NCBI GenBank assembly: GCA_964535215.1
Contig: CAZHST010000022.1
Span: forward strand, 1-54,451
DNA from: JACQHM01 sp964535215
GTDB lineage: Bacteria > Methylomirabilota > Methylomirabilia > Methylomirabilales > JACQHM01
Direction: 5' to 3'
DNA length: 54,451 nucleotides
A model generated the notes under the pieces. That model saw only the letters and a program-made list of their open reading frames with translations, searched no databases and was not told the DNA's origin. Of this stretch, positions 28,672-36,769 are shown piece after piece (position 1 is the stretch's first letter; each line of letters opens with the position of its first letter). The position numbers were made by a program, and so were the translations under genes.

Positions 28672-29112
28672 CTAGAGCGCTAAAGGCTCAACCGTCGCCA
28701 CGGACGCCGGATCCTCCCTCCAGATCCGGGGATCCGTATCCACGTACAGCTCGATCTCGATGCCATCCGGGTCGGCGACGTAGAGCGACTGGCTGACCTT
28801 GTGATCGGCCATCCCCAGGATCGGGACGCCGTGACGGTCCAGATGCCGCTTCCACGCCCGGAGTTCATCCAGGCTGTCCCCTACCTTGAAGGCGACATGG
28901 TACAGGCCAACGGCGTGGGGACTCGGGGAGGAGGCATTGGGGCCGATCTCCGCCAAGGCAAGATCGTGATGCTTGTCCCCGGCGGAGAAGAACACCATCC
29001 CCCTTCCTAATCTCGCCACCTCCTTTAAGCCCAATACATCCCTGTAGAACGGGACGGATCTCTTGAGATCGCTTACCTTCAACACCACATGCCCAAGCGC
29101 TTGCACCACCAT
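28672..29112 (-). CDS. VOC family protein (glyoxalase/dioxygenase-like)
   Basis: A 146-residue protein with two vicinal-oxygen-chelate modules. Metal-ligand positions look intact: His in LGHVVLKVSDL, His in VGLYHVAFKVGD and Glu in DPDGIEIELYVDTD. The segment FYRDVLGLKEVARLG is typical. Family members range from glyoxalases to extradiol dioxygenases; DPDG.EIELYVD is nearest to catechol 2,3-dioxygenase-like proteins. The start ATG 29112 has ribosome site AGGAGGAGAG. It follows an SDR gene by ten bases and may share its pathway. Confidence 0.9.
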   Translation of the reverse strand: MVVQALGHVVLKVSDLKRSVPFYRDVLGLKEVARLGRGMVFFSAGDKHHDLALAEIGPNASSPSPHAVGLYHVAFKVGDSLDELRAWKRHLDRHGVPILGMADHKVSQSLYVADPDGIEIELYVDTDPRIWREDPASVATVEPLAL

Positions 29113-29122
29113 CGCTCTCCTC

Positions 29123-29857
29123 CTAGATGCCCCACCCTCCACTCACATGGATATTCGCCCCGGTAACGTAACGGGCCTCCTCCGAAAGGAGAAAGCGGAC
29201 AACCGAAACGGCATCCTGGGTGGTTCCCACGTACCCCGCCGGGATCCGCTTGACCATTGCGGCGAGCTCTTCCCTGGGAGCGCTCCCGGAGTCGATGAAC
29301 CCTGGGGAGATGGCATTGACGGTGATGCCGTAGGGGGCCAACACCCGGGCCAGGGTCCTGGTCAAGATGAGGATGCCGGCCTTCGCAATATAGTGGGCGG
29401 TGATCTCGGGTTGGGCCACCATCTGGTCCGCATTCGCCATGCTAAAGCTCACGATACGCCCCCACCTCCTGGCCTTCATCCCCGGGGCGACCGCCCGGCT
29501 GAGGTAGAACACAGGGTGAAGATTATTGTTAAACATCTCATGCCAGCCCTCGAGGGTCTCCTCCAGGATAGGGACCCGATGGTAGGGTCCTGCACAGTTG
29601 ACCAGGGCATCAACTCGTCCCCATGCCTTCTCCACCTGCCGCACAAACCCCTCGGCCGCCAGAGGATCAGAGACATCGCACTTCACGGCCAGGCCCCGGC
29701 TGCCCTTCCCTTCGACCGCCTCGAGGGTTTCTTCCGCCTCCTTCAGGCTTCTCCGGTAGCAGATCGCCACAGACCACCCCTCTTCGGCCAGCATCAGGGC
29801 AATCGAACGCCCGATCCCCTTCGCCCCACCCGTGATGAGGGCCACCCGCTCACCCAT
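29123..29857 (-). CDS. SDR family oxidoreductase with shifted catalytic Tyr
   Basis: A 244-residue short-chain dehydrogenase/reductase, FabG-like. The cofactor motif is VALITGGAKGIGRSIALML, with Arg-Arg at the end of beta-2 (CYRRS) suggesting NADPH. NAG (LVNCAGPYH) and the catalytic Asn region NNNLHPVF are present. At the active site the sequence is AHYIAKAGILILT. Aligned on Lys, the usual Tyr of YxxxK is His and a Tyr lies one place later (YxxK); activity is therefore uncertain. It closes with YVTGANIHVSGGWG. It sits between a hydroxyacid dehydrogenase and a VOC gene. Confidence 0.9.
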   Translation of the reverse strand: MGERVALITGGAKGIGRSIALMLAEEGWSVAICYRRSLKEAEETLEAVEGKGSRGLAVKCDVSDPLAAEGFVRQVEKAWGRVDALVNCAGPYHRVPILEETLEGWHEMFNNNLHPVFYLSRAVAPGMKARRWGRIVSFSMANADQMVAQPEITAHYIAKAGILILTRTLARVLAPYGITVNAISPGFIDSGSAPREELAAMVKRIPAGYVGTTQDAVSVVRFLLSEEARYVTGANIHVSGGWGI

Positions 29858-29881
29858 GACTGTCCCCTCCCTAGGAAGCCC

Positions 29882-30820
29882 TTAGAACCACAGCCGTTTG
29901 TCCACCACATTGACCAGAGGCTCGCCCCTGACAAACCGGTGGAGGTTCTCCAGGAGGACCCCCAGCCACCGTTCGGACACCTCCGGGGTCTTGGCGGCCA
30001 CATGGGGGGTGATGATGACATTCTCCATTCCCCAGAGGGGGTGATCGGCGGGGAGGGGTTCGATCTCGAAGACGTCCAGACCCGCCCCGGCGATCTCCCC
30101 GGCCTGCAAGGCCTCGGTTAGATCGTGGAGATCAACGATGACGCCCCGGCCGACGTTGATGAGATACGCCGTCCGCTTCATCCGTCGAAGCTGTTCCCGG
30201 CGGATCATCCTCTCCGTCTCCGGCGTATGGGGGGCACAGATGACGACAAAATCGGACTGCTCCAGGAGGTGGTGGAGGCCATCGGGGCGGAGGAGGATCG
30301 CCACCTCCGGGGGCCTTTCGGCTTTCGGGTCCACAGCGATCACCCGCATCTCGAAGGCGGCCCCCCTTTTCGCCACCCCCCTCCCGATCCCGCCCAGCCC
30401 GATGATGCCTAAGGTCTGACCGGCCAGGAGCTGAACCTCCCGGGGCTCCCACCGCCGCTCCTTCTGGAGCCAGGCATACCGGTGAAGGCCCCGGGCCAGG
30501 CCGAGCATCAAGCCGAAGGCATGCTCGGGAACCATGTCAGAGTAGACCCCTCGCATGTTGGTGAGGACGGCGGGATGGTCAACCAGCTCAGGGAACATAT
30601 AGTGCTCCAGCCCGGCCAAATGGGCCTGGACCCAGCGGAGTTGCTTAGCGGCCCGAAGGATCCTGGGGGTGATCGCTCCGTAAAAACCATCGGCGTCCTG
30701 GATCTCCCGCTCGGCCTCTTCCTCCGATGCACAGTTCACGGCGGTCAGCTCCGGGGAAACCGCACAGATCCGTTGGAACCAGCCCTCGTCCACCTTCGGG
30801 AAGATGACCAGCTTCACCAT
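29882..30820 (-). CDS. D-2-hydroxyacid dehydrogenase
   Basis: A 312-residue NAD(P)-binding dehydrogenase. I start it at ATG 30820 (MVKLVIFPKVDEGWFQRI), which has GGAGG five bases upstream; the TTG twelve bases earlier has no such site. The nucleotide motif is LGIIGLGGIGRGVAKR. Catalytic Arg, Glu and His are in INVGRGVIVDLHD, LDVFEIEPLPADHP and VIITPHVAAKT. Family members reduce 2-oxo acids such as glyoxylate, hydroxypyruvate or branched 2-oxo acids. It starts 16 bases after the metallo-hydrolase stop, in one run with SDR and VOC genes. Confidence 0.92.
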   Translation of the reverse strand: MVKLVIFPKVDEGWFQRICAVSPELTAVNCASEEEAEREIQDADGFYGAITPRILRAAKQLRWVQAHLAGLEHYMFPELVDHPAVLTNMRGVYSDMVPEHAFGLMLGLARGLHRYAWLQKERRWEPREVQLLAGQTLGIIGLGGIGRGVAKRGAAFEMRVIAVDPKAERPPEVAILLRPDGLHHLLEQSDFVVICAPHTPETERMIRREQLRRMKRTAYLINVGRGVIVDLHDLTEALQAGEIAGAGLDVFEIEPLPADHPLWGMENVIITPHVAAKTPEVSERWLGVLLENLHRFVRGEPLVNVVDKRLWF

Positions 30821-30835
30821 CCATTCCTCCAAAGC

Positions 30836-31714
30836 CTACCAGCCCAGGCGGTGATACCACCAGAGGCGCTCGGCGTTCATCTTGAGCCATCCCTGCTGGA
30901 TCCCGCCCCAGTCCCGGTACTTCGGGAGATCAATGACCTTGAGCATGGCCTCCAGACCCTCGGGGAAGGTGTCCATCCCCTCCGCCATCAGCCGCCTGAC
31001 CTCCGCATCCAGATCCTTCCAGTAACCGATGTAGGCCTCCAGCACGTCCCGCCCTCCCGGAGCGCCGTGCCCGAGGACCAGGGTCTCAAACGGGATCTCC
31101 CGCATCCGCTCCAGGGCCTGGAAGAGCTCGGGGAAGAAGCTATCGGGCATGCGGGTGAAACCGGTCCGCCGGTTCGCCACGGCATCCACGACGAAGAGGA
31201 GCTTCGCCTCGGGAAGGTAGGTCAGGATCAGGTTGTCGCTGTGGCTGACCCCTGCCCAGATCAGCTCGATCCTCCGGCCCCCCAGGAGGAGCACGTAGCG
31301 GTCCTCGAAGGTGATGGTCGGGAGCGGGATGTCCGGGTTCTTCAGGACCTCCAGCCGTTTTTTGCAGTTTTTATGGGCGATGATCTCGACGTTCGGGCCG
31401 AAGACGTGGCCGCCGGTGATGTGGTCGAAGTGGTGATGGCTGTAGATCAAAAACCGGACCGGCTGGTTCGTGATCCGGCGGATCTCCTGGAGGGCAACGG
31501 AGGCCGCCTCCGTCGAGATCGGGTCGTTCACGATGACCCCCTCCGGGGTCACGATGAACAGGCTGTTGTGGGTCTTGTACCGGAAGAGGTACACATCCCG
31601 GGCGACTTGCTTTGTCTCGTACAACGGCGGCTGGGCCCATCCCTCCCGGGTGACTGGCAGGACCCCGAGCCCTAGAAGACCTATGCCGACAACGGCAACC
31701 TTCCACCGCGTCAT
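30836..31714 (-). CDS. exported MBL-fold metallo-hydrolase
   Basis: A 292-residue protein with a signal peptide (MTRWKVAVVGIGLLGLGVLP, ending near GWAQ). The metallo-beta-lactamase site is IYSHHHFDHITGG (HxHxDH-type), followed by His in IAHKNC, the downstream Asp-containing LLFVVDAVANRR and His in LVLGHGAPGG. Such proteins include hydrolases and the SoxH/quinoprotein-relay group; substrate unknown. ATG 31714 has ribosome site AGGAGGAAGAGG. It leads the metallo-hydrolase, hydroxyacid dehydrogenase, SDR and VOC run. Confidence 0.9.
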   Translation of the reverse strand: MTRWKVAVVGIGLLGLGVLPVTREGWAQPPLYETKQVARDVYLFRYKTHNSLFIVTPEGVIVNDPISTEAASVALQEIRRITNQPVRFLIYSHHHFDHITGGHVFGPNVEIIAHKNCKKRLEVLKNPDIPLPTITFEDRYVLLLGGRRIELIWAGVSHSDNLILTYLPEAKLLFVVDAVANRRTGFTRMPDSFFPELFQALERMREIPFETLVLGHGAPGGRDVLEAYIGYWKDLDAEVRRLMAEGMDTFPEGLEAMLKVIDLPKYRDWGGIQQGWLKMNAERLWWYHRLGW

Positions 31715-31788
31715 CCTCTTCCTCCTGATGAGCATTCTGACCACGTCTCACCCCCTGGACGGGGGTGGTTCATGGAGGGGTGAGATCG

Positions 31789-32250
31789 TCAGCGCACGAT
31801 GATCCGGCCAACGAGGGTGCGACCATACCGGCGGAGCGGCTCCCCGGACGCTCTCCCGCCGAACCCGCTTGGCCGGAGGAACACCTCATAGAGAGCGACA
31901 CCGGGCCCGGCCATGCACAAGCTGGCGGTCTCTCCCGGGGAAAGGATCCCAGGGGAGACGTAGTCCCCTTCCTCGGTCTGATAGAAGTTCCAGGGGGCCC
32001 CACACAGGTCAGGCACCGGCCTTCGGAGGACAATGGTCCCCGGCCAATCCACCAGGACCCAGGTGACCACTGTCCCTGAAGCGATGGTCAACTCGGAGGG
32101 GTCCAACCCCCCACCCACCACCGCAATCGTGTTGGGCATGCCAAGCAGGGGTCGCCAGGGAGGTCCCTCCTGACGCATCGTGCAGGCCAGGATGGAGACG
32201 GCAAGGCCAAGGAGGAGCCCTGGGATCAGGGGGCGTTGGAACGCCGCCAT
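31789..32250 (-). CDS. cupredoxin-like lipoprotein
   Basis: A 153-residue predicted lipoprotein (lipobox ILAC, Cys23). The mature part has a cupredoxin-like beta pattern: ELTIASGTVVTWVLVDWPGT, a cysteine-containing loop (DLCGAPWNFY), the edge SPGILSPGETASLCMAGPG and VALYEVFLRP. The usual copper ligands (His-Cys-His-Met in order) are not evident, so it may bind no copper. A second pair of Cys could form a disulfide. Role unknown. Confidence 0.6.
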   Translation of the reverse strand: MAAFQRPLIPGLLLGLAVSILACTMRQEGPPWRPLLGMPNTIAVVGGGLDPSELTIASGTVVTWVLVDWPGTIVLRRPVPDLCGAPWNFYQTEEGDYVSPGILSPGETASLCMAGPGVALYEVFLRPSGFGGRASGEPLRRYGRTLVGRIIVR

Positions 32251-32285
32251 GGAACCTCTCCTGGAGGCCCTGCGGACCTTGCGTA

Positions 32286-33146
32286 TCAGGGCAACCCCCG
32301 GGAGAAGTTGGGAGTGACCCGAAGGATCCGGTCGAGGCGGAACTGCCTGGTGCCCTGGCGGAGGTGGCAGAAGGCCTCTACATAAACTTCGCCCCTGAAC
32401 GGGACAAGGGAATAAGGCGTGATCTCTCGAAAGGACACCCCCCCTCGGCTGTCCCTGTACTGGATGCGGACCGTTCCCCCCACCTCAATAGCCTGCTTCA
32501 AGACGGCAAGATCCTCGGTCACCGGCAGATCGGCTTCCGTGAACATGTCCAGATGGAGGGGATCCCCTTGAAGGCTCAAGACGGTCCAAAGGGGGGAACC
32601 GGCCCCGGCTTTGAGGCGCTCGATGCATCGCACGAAGACCCCCATACAGGCGTAGGCATCCGTTAGGGCTCGATGAAACCGCGGCACCTGGACGTGGAGC
32701 CTTGTGGCCACGGCAGGTAAGTTGTACGCTGGAAGACCCGGGAGGAGCAAGCGGGCCAGGCGGCAGGCGTCCAGGAAGGGGGTTGGAGGAGAGGGTAGGC
32801 CCCTTCGGGCCACCTCAAAGGCTAGAAAGGCCATGTCGAAGGGGGCGTTGTAGGCCACCGGGACCGATCCTTCCAAGAACCGGAGGAACTCCGGGAGCAC
32901 CTCCGCGATCCCGGGTTTCCCCCGGACCATCTCCTCGGTGATCCCGTGGATCGCCGCGACCTCAGGCGGGATCGGGATGCCAGGGTCCACCAAGGCCTCA
33001 AAGGTTTGAAACGGCTTCCCGCCAACAAACTTGACTGCACCGATCTCGACGATCCGGTCGGCCACGGCCGAGAGCCCGGTGGTTTCCAGGTCAAAGGCCA
33101 CAAAGGGGACCTCACACACCTTGCAGGTCGCCAGCTCGCCTCGCAT
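32286..33146 (-). CDS. DnaQ-like 3'-5' exonuclease fused to a WYL domain
   Basis: A 286-residue protein. Residues 13-180 are a DEDDh exonuclease: ExoI FVAFDLETTGLS (Asp19, Glu21), ExoII AYNAPFDMAFL and ExoIII HRALTDAYACMGVF (His and Asp). Residues about 205-280 resemble a WYL module (LKQAIEVGGTVRIQYRDSRG, YSLVPFRGEVYVEAFCHLRQ, FRLDRILRV), which senses nucleic acids or ligands. A leading pair C8-x2-C11 is seen. Start ATG 33146 has GGAAGGGGA upstream. A strong promoter is at 33186-33215. Confidence 0.88.
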   Translation of the reverse strand: MRGELATCKVCEVPFVAFDLETTGLSAVADRIVEIGAVKFVGGKPFQTFEALVDPGIPIPPEVAAIHGITEEMVRGKPGIAEVLPEFLRFLEGSVPVAYNAPFDMAFLAFEVARRGLPSPPTPFLDACRLARLLLPGLPAYNLPAVATRLHVQVPRFHRALTDAYACMGVFVRCIERLKAGAGSPLWTVLSLQGDPLHLDMFTEADLPVTEDLAVLKQAIEVGGTVRIQYRDSRGGVSFREITPYSLVPFRGEVYVEAFCHLRQGTRQFRLDRILRVTPNFSRGLP

Positions 33147-33185
33147 TCCCCTTCCCTGTTTCCCACCCCAAATAGGGATATCTTC

Positions 33186-33215
33186 GTTATAGAATCGGCC
33201 GTGTCCCCCTGTCAA
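33186..33215 (-). promoter_or_regulatory. promoter of the exonuclease-WYL gene
   Basis: Minus strand TTGACA (33210-33215), 18-base spacer and TATAAC (33186-33191), 40 bases before the ATG. Confidence 0.65.
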
Positions 33216-33315
33216 GGGCTTTCTCCACCCGTTTATGGTTTTTACAGAAAGATTCCGCCCTTGCTCTAGCCGGGGGAGGTGTGGTTTAATTAAAAACAAA
33301 AAGAAGGAAAGGGCT

Positions 33316-33825
33316 ATGGGGGTTATCGTTGCGGTCGCTCTGGCGGTGAGTGGCATGGCTCCGGACATCGGTCCCCTCTCGTGTCAGGACGCCGGGCCTT
33401 TCACCGGCCTCTGGCGCGGGGTGGTCACCTCGGCGGAGCGCCAGGTCACCCATGAGCTCACCTGGCTCCTGTACCAGCTCCGCCAAACCCCAACGGAGGT
33501 GTGGGGGTACAGTCTCGAGGTGATCCCAGCCGAGGCCCTCCCGCCCCAGCCGCCGAGCAGGCCTCCCCTGTACCTGTCCGGGCAGCTGGAGGGGAGAGGG
33601 GAAGGGGAGGAGGTGACCCTCCGCGGGGTGCGGGCCCGGACAGAGGTGAAGGGGCACCTGGTGGACCTGAGCCCAGACTTGGCCCGATCCGGGATGGTCA
33701 CGCTCGGGAGTCGAATGCGGATGCAGATCTCCCCCGACCGGAAAACCCTCCAAGGTGAAGGGGAGAGCCCGGACTTCGGGAGGCTTCACCTCAGGTTGGG
33801 GAGAACCGTCAAGCTCTGCTCGTAA
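33316..33825 (+). CDS. exported hypothetical protein
   Basis: A 169-residue protein with a signal peptide at the N-terminus (MGVIVAVALAVSGMAPDIG). The mature protein has a likely beta-rich fold that starts DAGPFTGLWRGVVTSAERQV and goes on WLLYQLRQTPTEVWGYSLEV. Similar short secreted proteins of unknown role start with a G.W.G motif that measures a bound small molecule or polysaccharide, but I cannot assign a family. The start ATG 33316 has AAGGAAAGGG upstream. An AT-rich leader (GTTTAATTAAAAACAAAAAG) precedes it. It ends 81 bases before the RNase Z-like gene. Confidence 0.7.
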   Translation: MGVIVAVALAVSGMAPDIGPLSCQDAGPFTGLWRGVVTSAERQVTHELTWLLYQLRQTPTEVWGYSLEVIPAEALPPQPPSRPPLYLSGQLEGRGEGEEVTLRGVRARTEVKGHLVDLSPDLARSGMVTLGSRMRMQISPDRKTLQGEGESPDFGRLHLRLGRTVKLCS

Positions 33826-33868
33826 TTCGAAGCCCCTGCCCACACCCCGAACGGTCAGTCCGGTTTGA

Positions 33869-33897
33869 TTGACTAAAGGGTCCTTCGATGCTACGCT
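33869..33897 (+). promoter_or_regulatory. promoter of the RNase Z-like gene
   Basis: TTGACT (33869-33874), 17-base spacer and TACGCT (33892-33897). The ATG at 33907 is only nine bases after the -10, so the mRNA would be almost leaderless. Confidence 0.5.
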
Positions 33898-33906
33898 GAC
33901 CTGACG

Positions 33907-34656
33907 ATGGAACTGATCATCTTAGGCTCGGGCACAGCCATTCCCAGCCCCCGGCGAGGCTCGCCAGGCCTCCTCGTCCGGACGGCCGACCATCTCCTCC
34001 TCTTCGACGGCGGGACAGGAACCCTCCGGACCCTGGCCAGGGCCGGGATCAGCTTCGTCGAGCTGGACCGGGTCTTCTACACCCACCTCCACCCGGATCA
34101 TACCGGGGACCTCGTCCCCCTCCTCTTTGCGTTACGGAATGCCGAATACCCTCGCCAGAAGCCCCTCTCCCTGGCCGGACCCAGAGGGTTTAAAGCCTTC
34201 TTCGAGCGGCTCCAGGTCGCCTACGGTCACTGGATAGACCCTGCCGGGTATGAGCTGCTCCTTGAGGAACTCCACGACGAGGCGGTCCAAGGGGAAGGCT
34301 TCCGGGTGATCCCGACGCCTGTCAAGCACATTCAATACAGCCTTGGCTACCGGGTCGAGGCGGAAGGGAGATCCCTTGTCTTCTCGGGGGACACGGCCTA
34401 CTGCGAGAGCCTGATCAAGCTGGCCAGAGGGGCAGATCTCCTGGTCCTGGAATGCTCCTTTCCGGACGGGTACGTGACCGATCTGCACCTCACCCCGTCA
34501 GAGGCCGGGAGGATCGCCGCGGAAGCTGGCTGCCGACGTCTGCTCCTCACCCACTTTTACCCAATCTGTGACGCCCATGACATCCTCACCCAGTGCCGGA
34601 AGACCTACGACGGGGAGATTCTCCTCGCCGAGGACCTCCTCAGGGTCGAGGTCTGA
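33907..34656 (+). CDS. RNase Z-like MBL-fold hydrolase
   Basis: A 249-residue metallo-beta-lactamase protein of the ElaC/RNase Z type. It begins MELIILGSGTAIPSPRRGSP and has the zinc motif THLHPDHTGD (His60, His62, Asp64, His65), IPTPVKH, LVFSGDTAY (Asp) and RLLLTHFYP (His). The long flexible arm of true tRNase Z is not obvious, so it may be a general phosphodiesterase. There is no clear ribosome site upstream; the promoter places the transcription start near the ATG. Confidence 0.9.
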   Translation: MELIILGSGTAIPSPRRGSPGLLVRTADHLLLFDGGTGTLRTLARAGISFVELDRVFYTHLHPDHTGDLVPLLFALRNAEYPRQKPLSLAGPRGFKAFFERLQVAYGHWIDPAGYELLLEELHDEAVQGEGFRVIPTPVKHIQYSLGYRVEAEGRSLVFSGDTAYCESLIKLARGADLLVLECSFPDGYVTDLHLTPSEAGRIAAEAGCRRLLLTHFYPICDAHDILTQCRKTYDGEILLAEDLLRVEV

Positions 34657-34690
34657 ACCCCCTCAAGCAACCAGGGACGTTTCCTGCAAG

Positions 34691-34705
34691 CCCCCTCAGA
34701 GGGGG
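34691..34705 (+). terminator. weak hairpin after the MBL gene
   Basis: CCCCCT-CAG-AGGGGG, 35 bases after the stop at 34656, followed by TAAATTGT rather than a U tract. Possible but weak transcription end. Confidence 0.3.
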
Positions 34706-34886
34706 TAAATTGTAACAACCCGTTTTTTCCCACCTCTTACCCCTGCTTTCGGCTGAAGATTTTAGACCCCAAAGATCCCCTCCCCTGCCGGGATCGGTAC
34801 GAAACTTGCTTGCAAGAAAGAGTTGGGCCAAGACGCTGGAAAGCAGGCCCGTGGAGCCAACGGGCCCCTTCGCCTCTTGTAACGCT

Positions 34887-35279
34887 ATGAACTCCATCAC
34901 CTTGCTCACCTTCTCCAAGACTGGAAGGGTCAAACAACTCCAGCTCTCCTGGCGGACCCTCCTCTTTGCCCTCGCTTTCGTTGTGACCACCACCTTGGGC
35001 TCCGCCTTCGCCCTTTTTGCTTCCCTCAAGGGCTGGATTGGAACCCCTCGCCTTGCAGCCTTTGAAGAGGAGAACCGGTTCTTACGCTCCGAACTCCAAA
35101 AGCAGGGTGCCCACTTGGACAAGCTCCGGGCGGAGCTTAAGCGGTTGAAAGAACTGGAGGAGCAGCTTAAGGTCCTAGCCGGTGTCCAGGCCTCTCCGGA
35201 TCCAACCATCAGACCAGGGAAGGAGGCAGCGGGCAGCTCCCTCGGGTTTTTGTTTGACAAAGGAGAGAGGAATCGGTAA
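34887..35279 (+). CDS. membrane-anchored coiled-coil protein resembling an M23 peptidase N-terminus
   Basis: A 130-residue protein. It starts MNSITLLTFSKTGRVKQLQL, continues with one membrane helix (about 20-42) and a heptad-rich coiled coil (FEEENRFLRSELQKQGAHLD, KLRAELKRLKELEEQLKVLA) and ends in TAA. This is just how cell-wall M23 (LytM) peptidases begin, but the catalytic domain is missing. It may be a truncated gene or a regulator of such an enzyme. No strong ribosome site precedes ATG 34887. The upstream 180 bases hold a 7-bp hairpin (GGCCCGT / ACGGGCC) that could be a leader structure. Confidence 0.6.
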   Translation: MNSITLLTFSKTGRVKQLQLSWRTLLFALAFVVTTTLGSAFALFASLKGWIGTPRLAAFEEENRFLRSELQKQGAHLDKLRAELKRLKELEEQLKVLAGVQASPDPTIRPGKEAAGSSLGFLFDKGERNR

Positions 35280-35291
35280 GGTTGGGAGGCG

Positions 35292-35795
35292 ATGCTTCAG
35301 GGATGCCGACGGAGGGTCCTCCTTAACGGCTTCTGGGTGAAAGGCCTCTTTTTCCTCATCGGCGTGGGCGGGGCCGTCTTGGCCCAGGAGCCGTTCGGCA
35401 CTGGGGTGGTCACGATCCGGTCAGGGTCGAAGCGGTACGTCGTCAAGGTTGAGGTGGCGGCCACCGCCGCGACGCGGGCCCTGGGCCTGATGTTTCGGCC
35501 TTCTCTGGCAGAGGGGGAGGGGATGCTCTTCATCCAGCCTGAGATCAGCCGGGACGGCTTCTGGATGAAGAACACCCTGATCCCCCTCTCCATTGCCTTT
35601 CTTGATCCATCGGGGCGGATCGTGGATATGAAAGACATGGAACCTTGCCGGGAGGAGCCATGCCCCGTCTACTTCCCTAACGCTCCTTACCGATACGCCT
35701 TAGAGGTTCCGAAGGGCTACTTTCAAAAGCGAGGGATCAGGATCGGCGATCGGGTGATGTGGAAGCTTCATGACCTCTCCAACCCACGGCGCTAA
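35292..35795 (+). CDS. exported DUF192 family protein
   Basis: A 167-residue protein with a signal peptide (GFWVKGLFFLIGVGGAVLAQ) and one DUF192 domain. Hallmarks are VEVAATAATRALGLMFRPSL, EGMLFIQPEISRDGFWMKNT, IPLSIAFLDPSGRIVDMKDM and YALEVPKGYF, with two Cys in EPCREEPCPVYF. This family is common and usually periplasmic; its role is unknown. The ribosome site GGGAGGCG is adjacent to ATG. The next gene overlaps its end by 26 bases. Confidence 0.9.
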   Translation: MLQGCRRRVLLNGFWVKGLFFLIGVGGAVLAQEPFGTGVVTIRSGSKRYVVKVEVAATAATRALGLMFRPSLAEGEGMLFIQPEISRDGFWMKNTLIPLSIAFLDPSGRIVDMKDMEPCREEPCPVYFPNAPYRYALEVPKGYFQKRGIRIGDRVMWKLHDLSNPRR

Positions 35796-36675
35796 GCCTC
35801 CCCAATCTCCGGGCTTCCTCTACGCCTCCATCCTCCTTGTCGTCACGATCTGGGGAGGGACGTTTCCGGTCACCAAGTTCCTCCTCCGGCGGATCCCCCC
35901 TTTCGGCCTGGCCGCCCTCCGGTGCACGTTGGCCTCCCTGGTCCTTCTCCTTTACCTGGGAGCTTCCGGCGAAGGGGTCTGGGTGAAGCGGGGGGATCTC
36001 TTCCGCCTGGCCCTCCTCGGCCTCCTCGGCCATGCCTGGTTCCAGGTCTCGCTCATCTATGGCCTCCGCTTTACCACCCCCTCCCACTCGGTCCTCTTGG
36101 TGAACACCTCCCCCATCTTCGCCGCCATCCTGGCCGCCTTCTTGCTAAAAGAACCGTTCACCTCCCAAAAGGGGATGGGGAGCCTTCTAGCCTTCGCCGG
36201 TGTCCTGATCCTCGTGGCCGGAGAACATCAGATCAGCCTTCGAAGGGAAGACCTCTTCGGCGACCTGATCACCCTCGGGGGAGGTTTCGCCTTCGGCCTC
36301 TATAACGTCCTGGTGAAGCCCCTGCTGTTTCGCACCTCTCCCATGAAGGTGACAGCCCTCTCTTTAGCCTTTGCTGCCCTGTTCCTCCTCCCCCTCGGCC
36401 TGGGGGAGCTTTTTGACGTCTCCTGGAACACCCTTTCCCCCCTCTCCTGGACCGGTGTCTTCTACATCTCCTTCCTTAGCTTGGCCTTTAACTACATCCT
36501 CTGGAACCGGGCCCTCTCGAAGCTGGACGTAGCCAGGGTGACCGCCTTCCACTACCTGACCCCTGCCATCACCGTCTTCTTCTCGGCTTTTGTCGCCAAG
36601 GAGCCGATCACCCTGCCGCTCATCGTCGGGGGCCTTTTTGTCATCGCCGGCGCCGCCCTCGCCCAGCAGGGCTAA
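35770..36675 (+). CDS. EamA/DMT family transporter
   Basis: A 301-residue inner-membrane protein with ten membrane helices arranged as two EamA repeats. Typical parts are ILLVVTIWGGTFPVTKFLLR, LRFTTPSHSVLLVNTSPIFA, LLAFAGVLILVAGEH, FYISFLSLAFNYILWNRALS and VFFSAFVAKEPITLPLIVGG. The family exports or imports amino acids, sugars or other metabolites; substrate unknown. The ATG lies inside the DUF192 gene, 26 bases before its end, so translation is coupled. Confidence 0.93.
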   Translation: MTSPTHGAKPPQSPGFLYASILLVVTIWGGTFPVTKFLLRRIPPFGLAALRCTLASLVLLLYLGASGEGVWVKRGDLFRLALLGLLGHAWFQVSLIYGLRFTTPSHSVLLVNTSPIFAAILAAFLLKEPFTSQKGMGSLLAFAGVLILVAGEHQISLRREDLFGDLITLGGGFAFGLYNVLVKPLLFRTSPMKVTALSLAFAALFLLPLGLGELFDVSWNTLSPLSWTGVFYISFLSLAFNYILWNRALSKLDVARVTAFHYLTPAITVFFSAFVAKEPITLPLIVGGLFVIAGAALAQQG

Positions 36676-36703
36676 CGCCCCCTGTTTGGCAAAGAATCCA
36701 CCA

Positions 36704-36732
36704 TTGACTTTTCCGCAAGAAGGCTCTACCCT
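36704..36732 (+). promoter_or_regulatory. rarA promoter
   Basis: TTGACT (36704-36709), 17-base spacer and TACCCT (36727-36732), ending 38 bases before the ATG. Confidence 0.45.
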
Positions 36733-36769
36733 TGGAAACGACCTCGACATCGCTTAGGAAAAGGCAGGG

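Noticed and set aside
34657..34886. c-di-GMP or c-di-AMP riboswitch before the M23-like gene
   Set aside because: There is a simple hairpin GGCCCGT / ACGGGCC but none of the conserved riboswitch core motifs.
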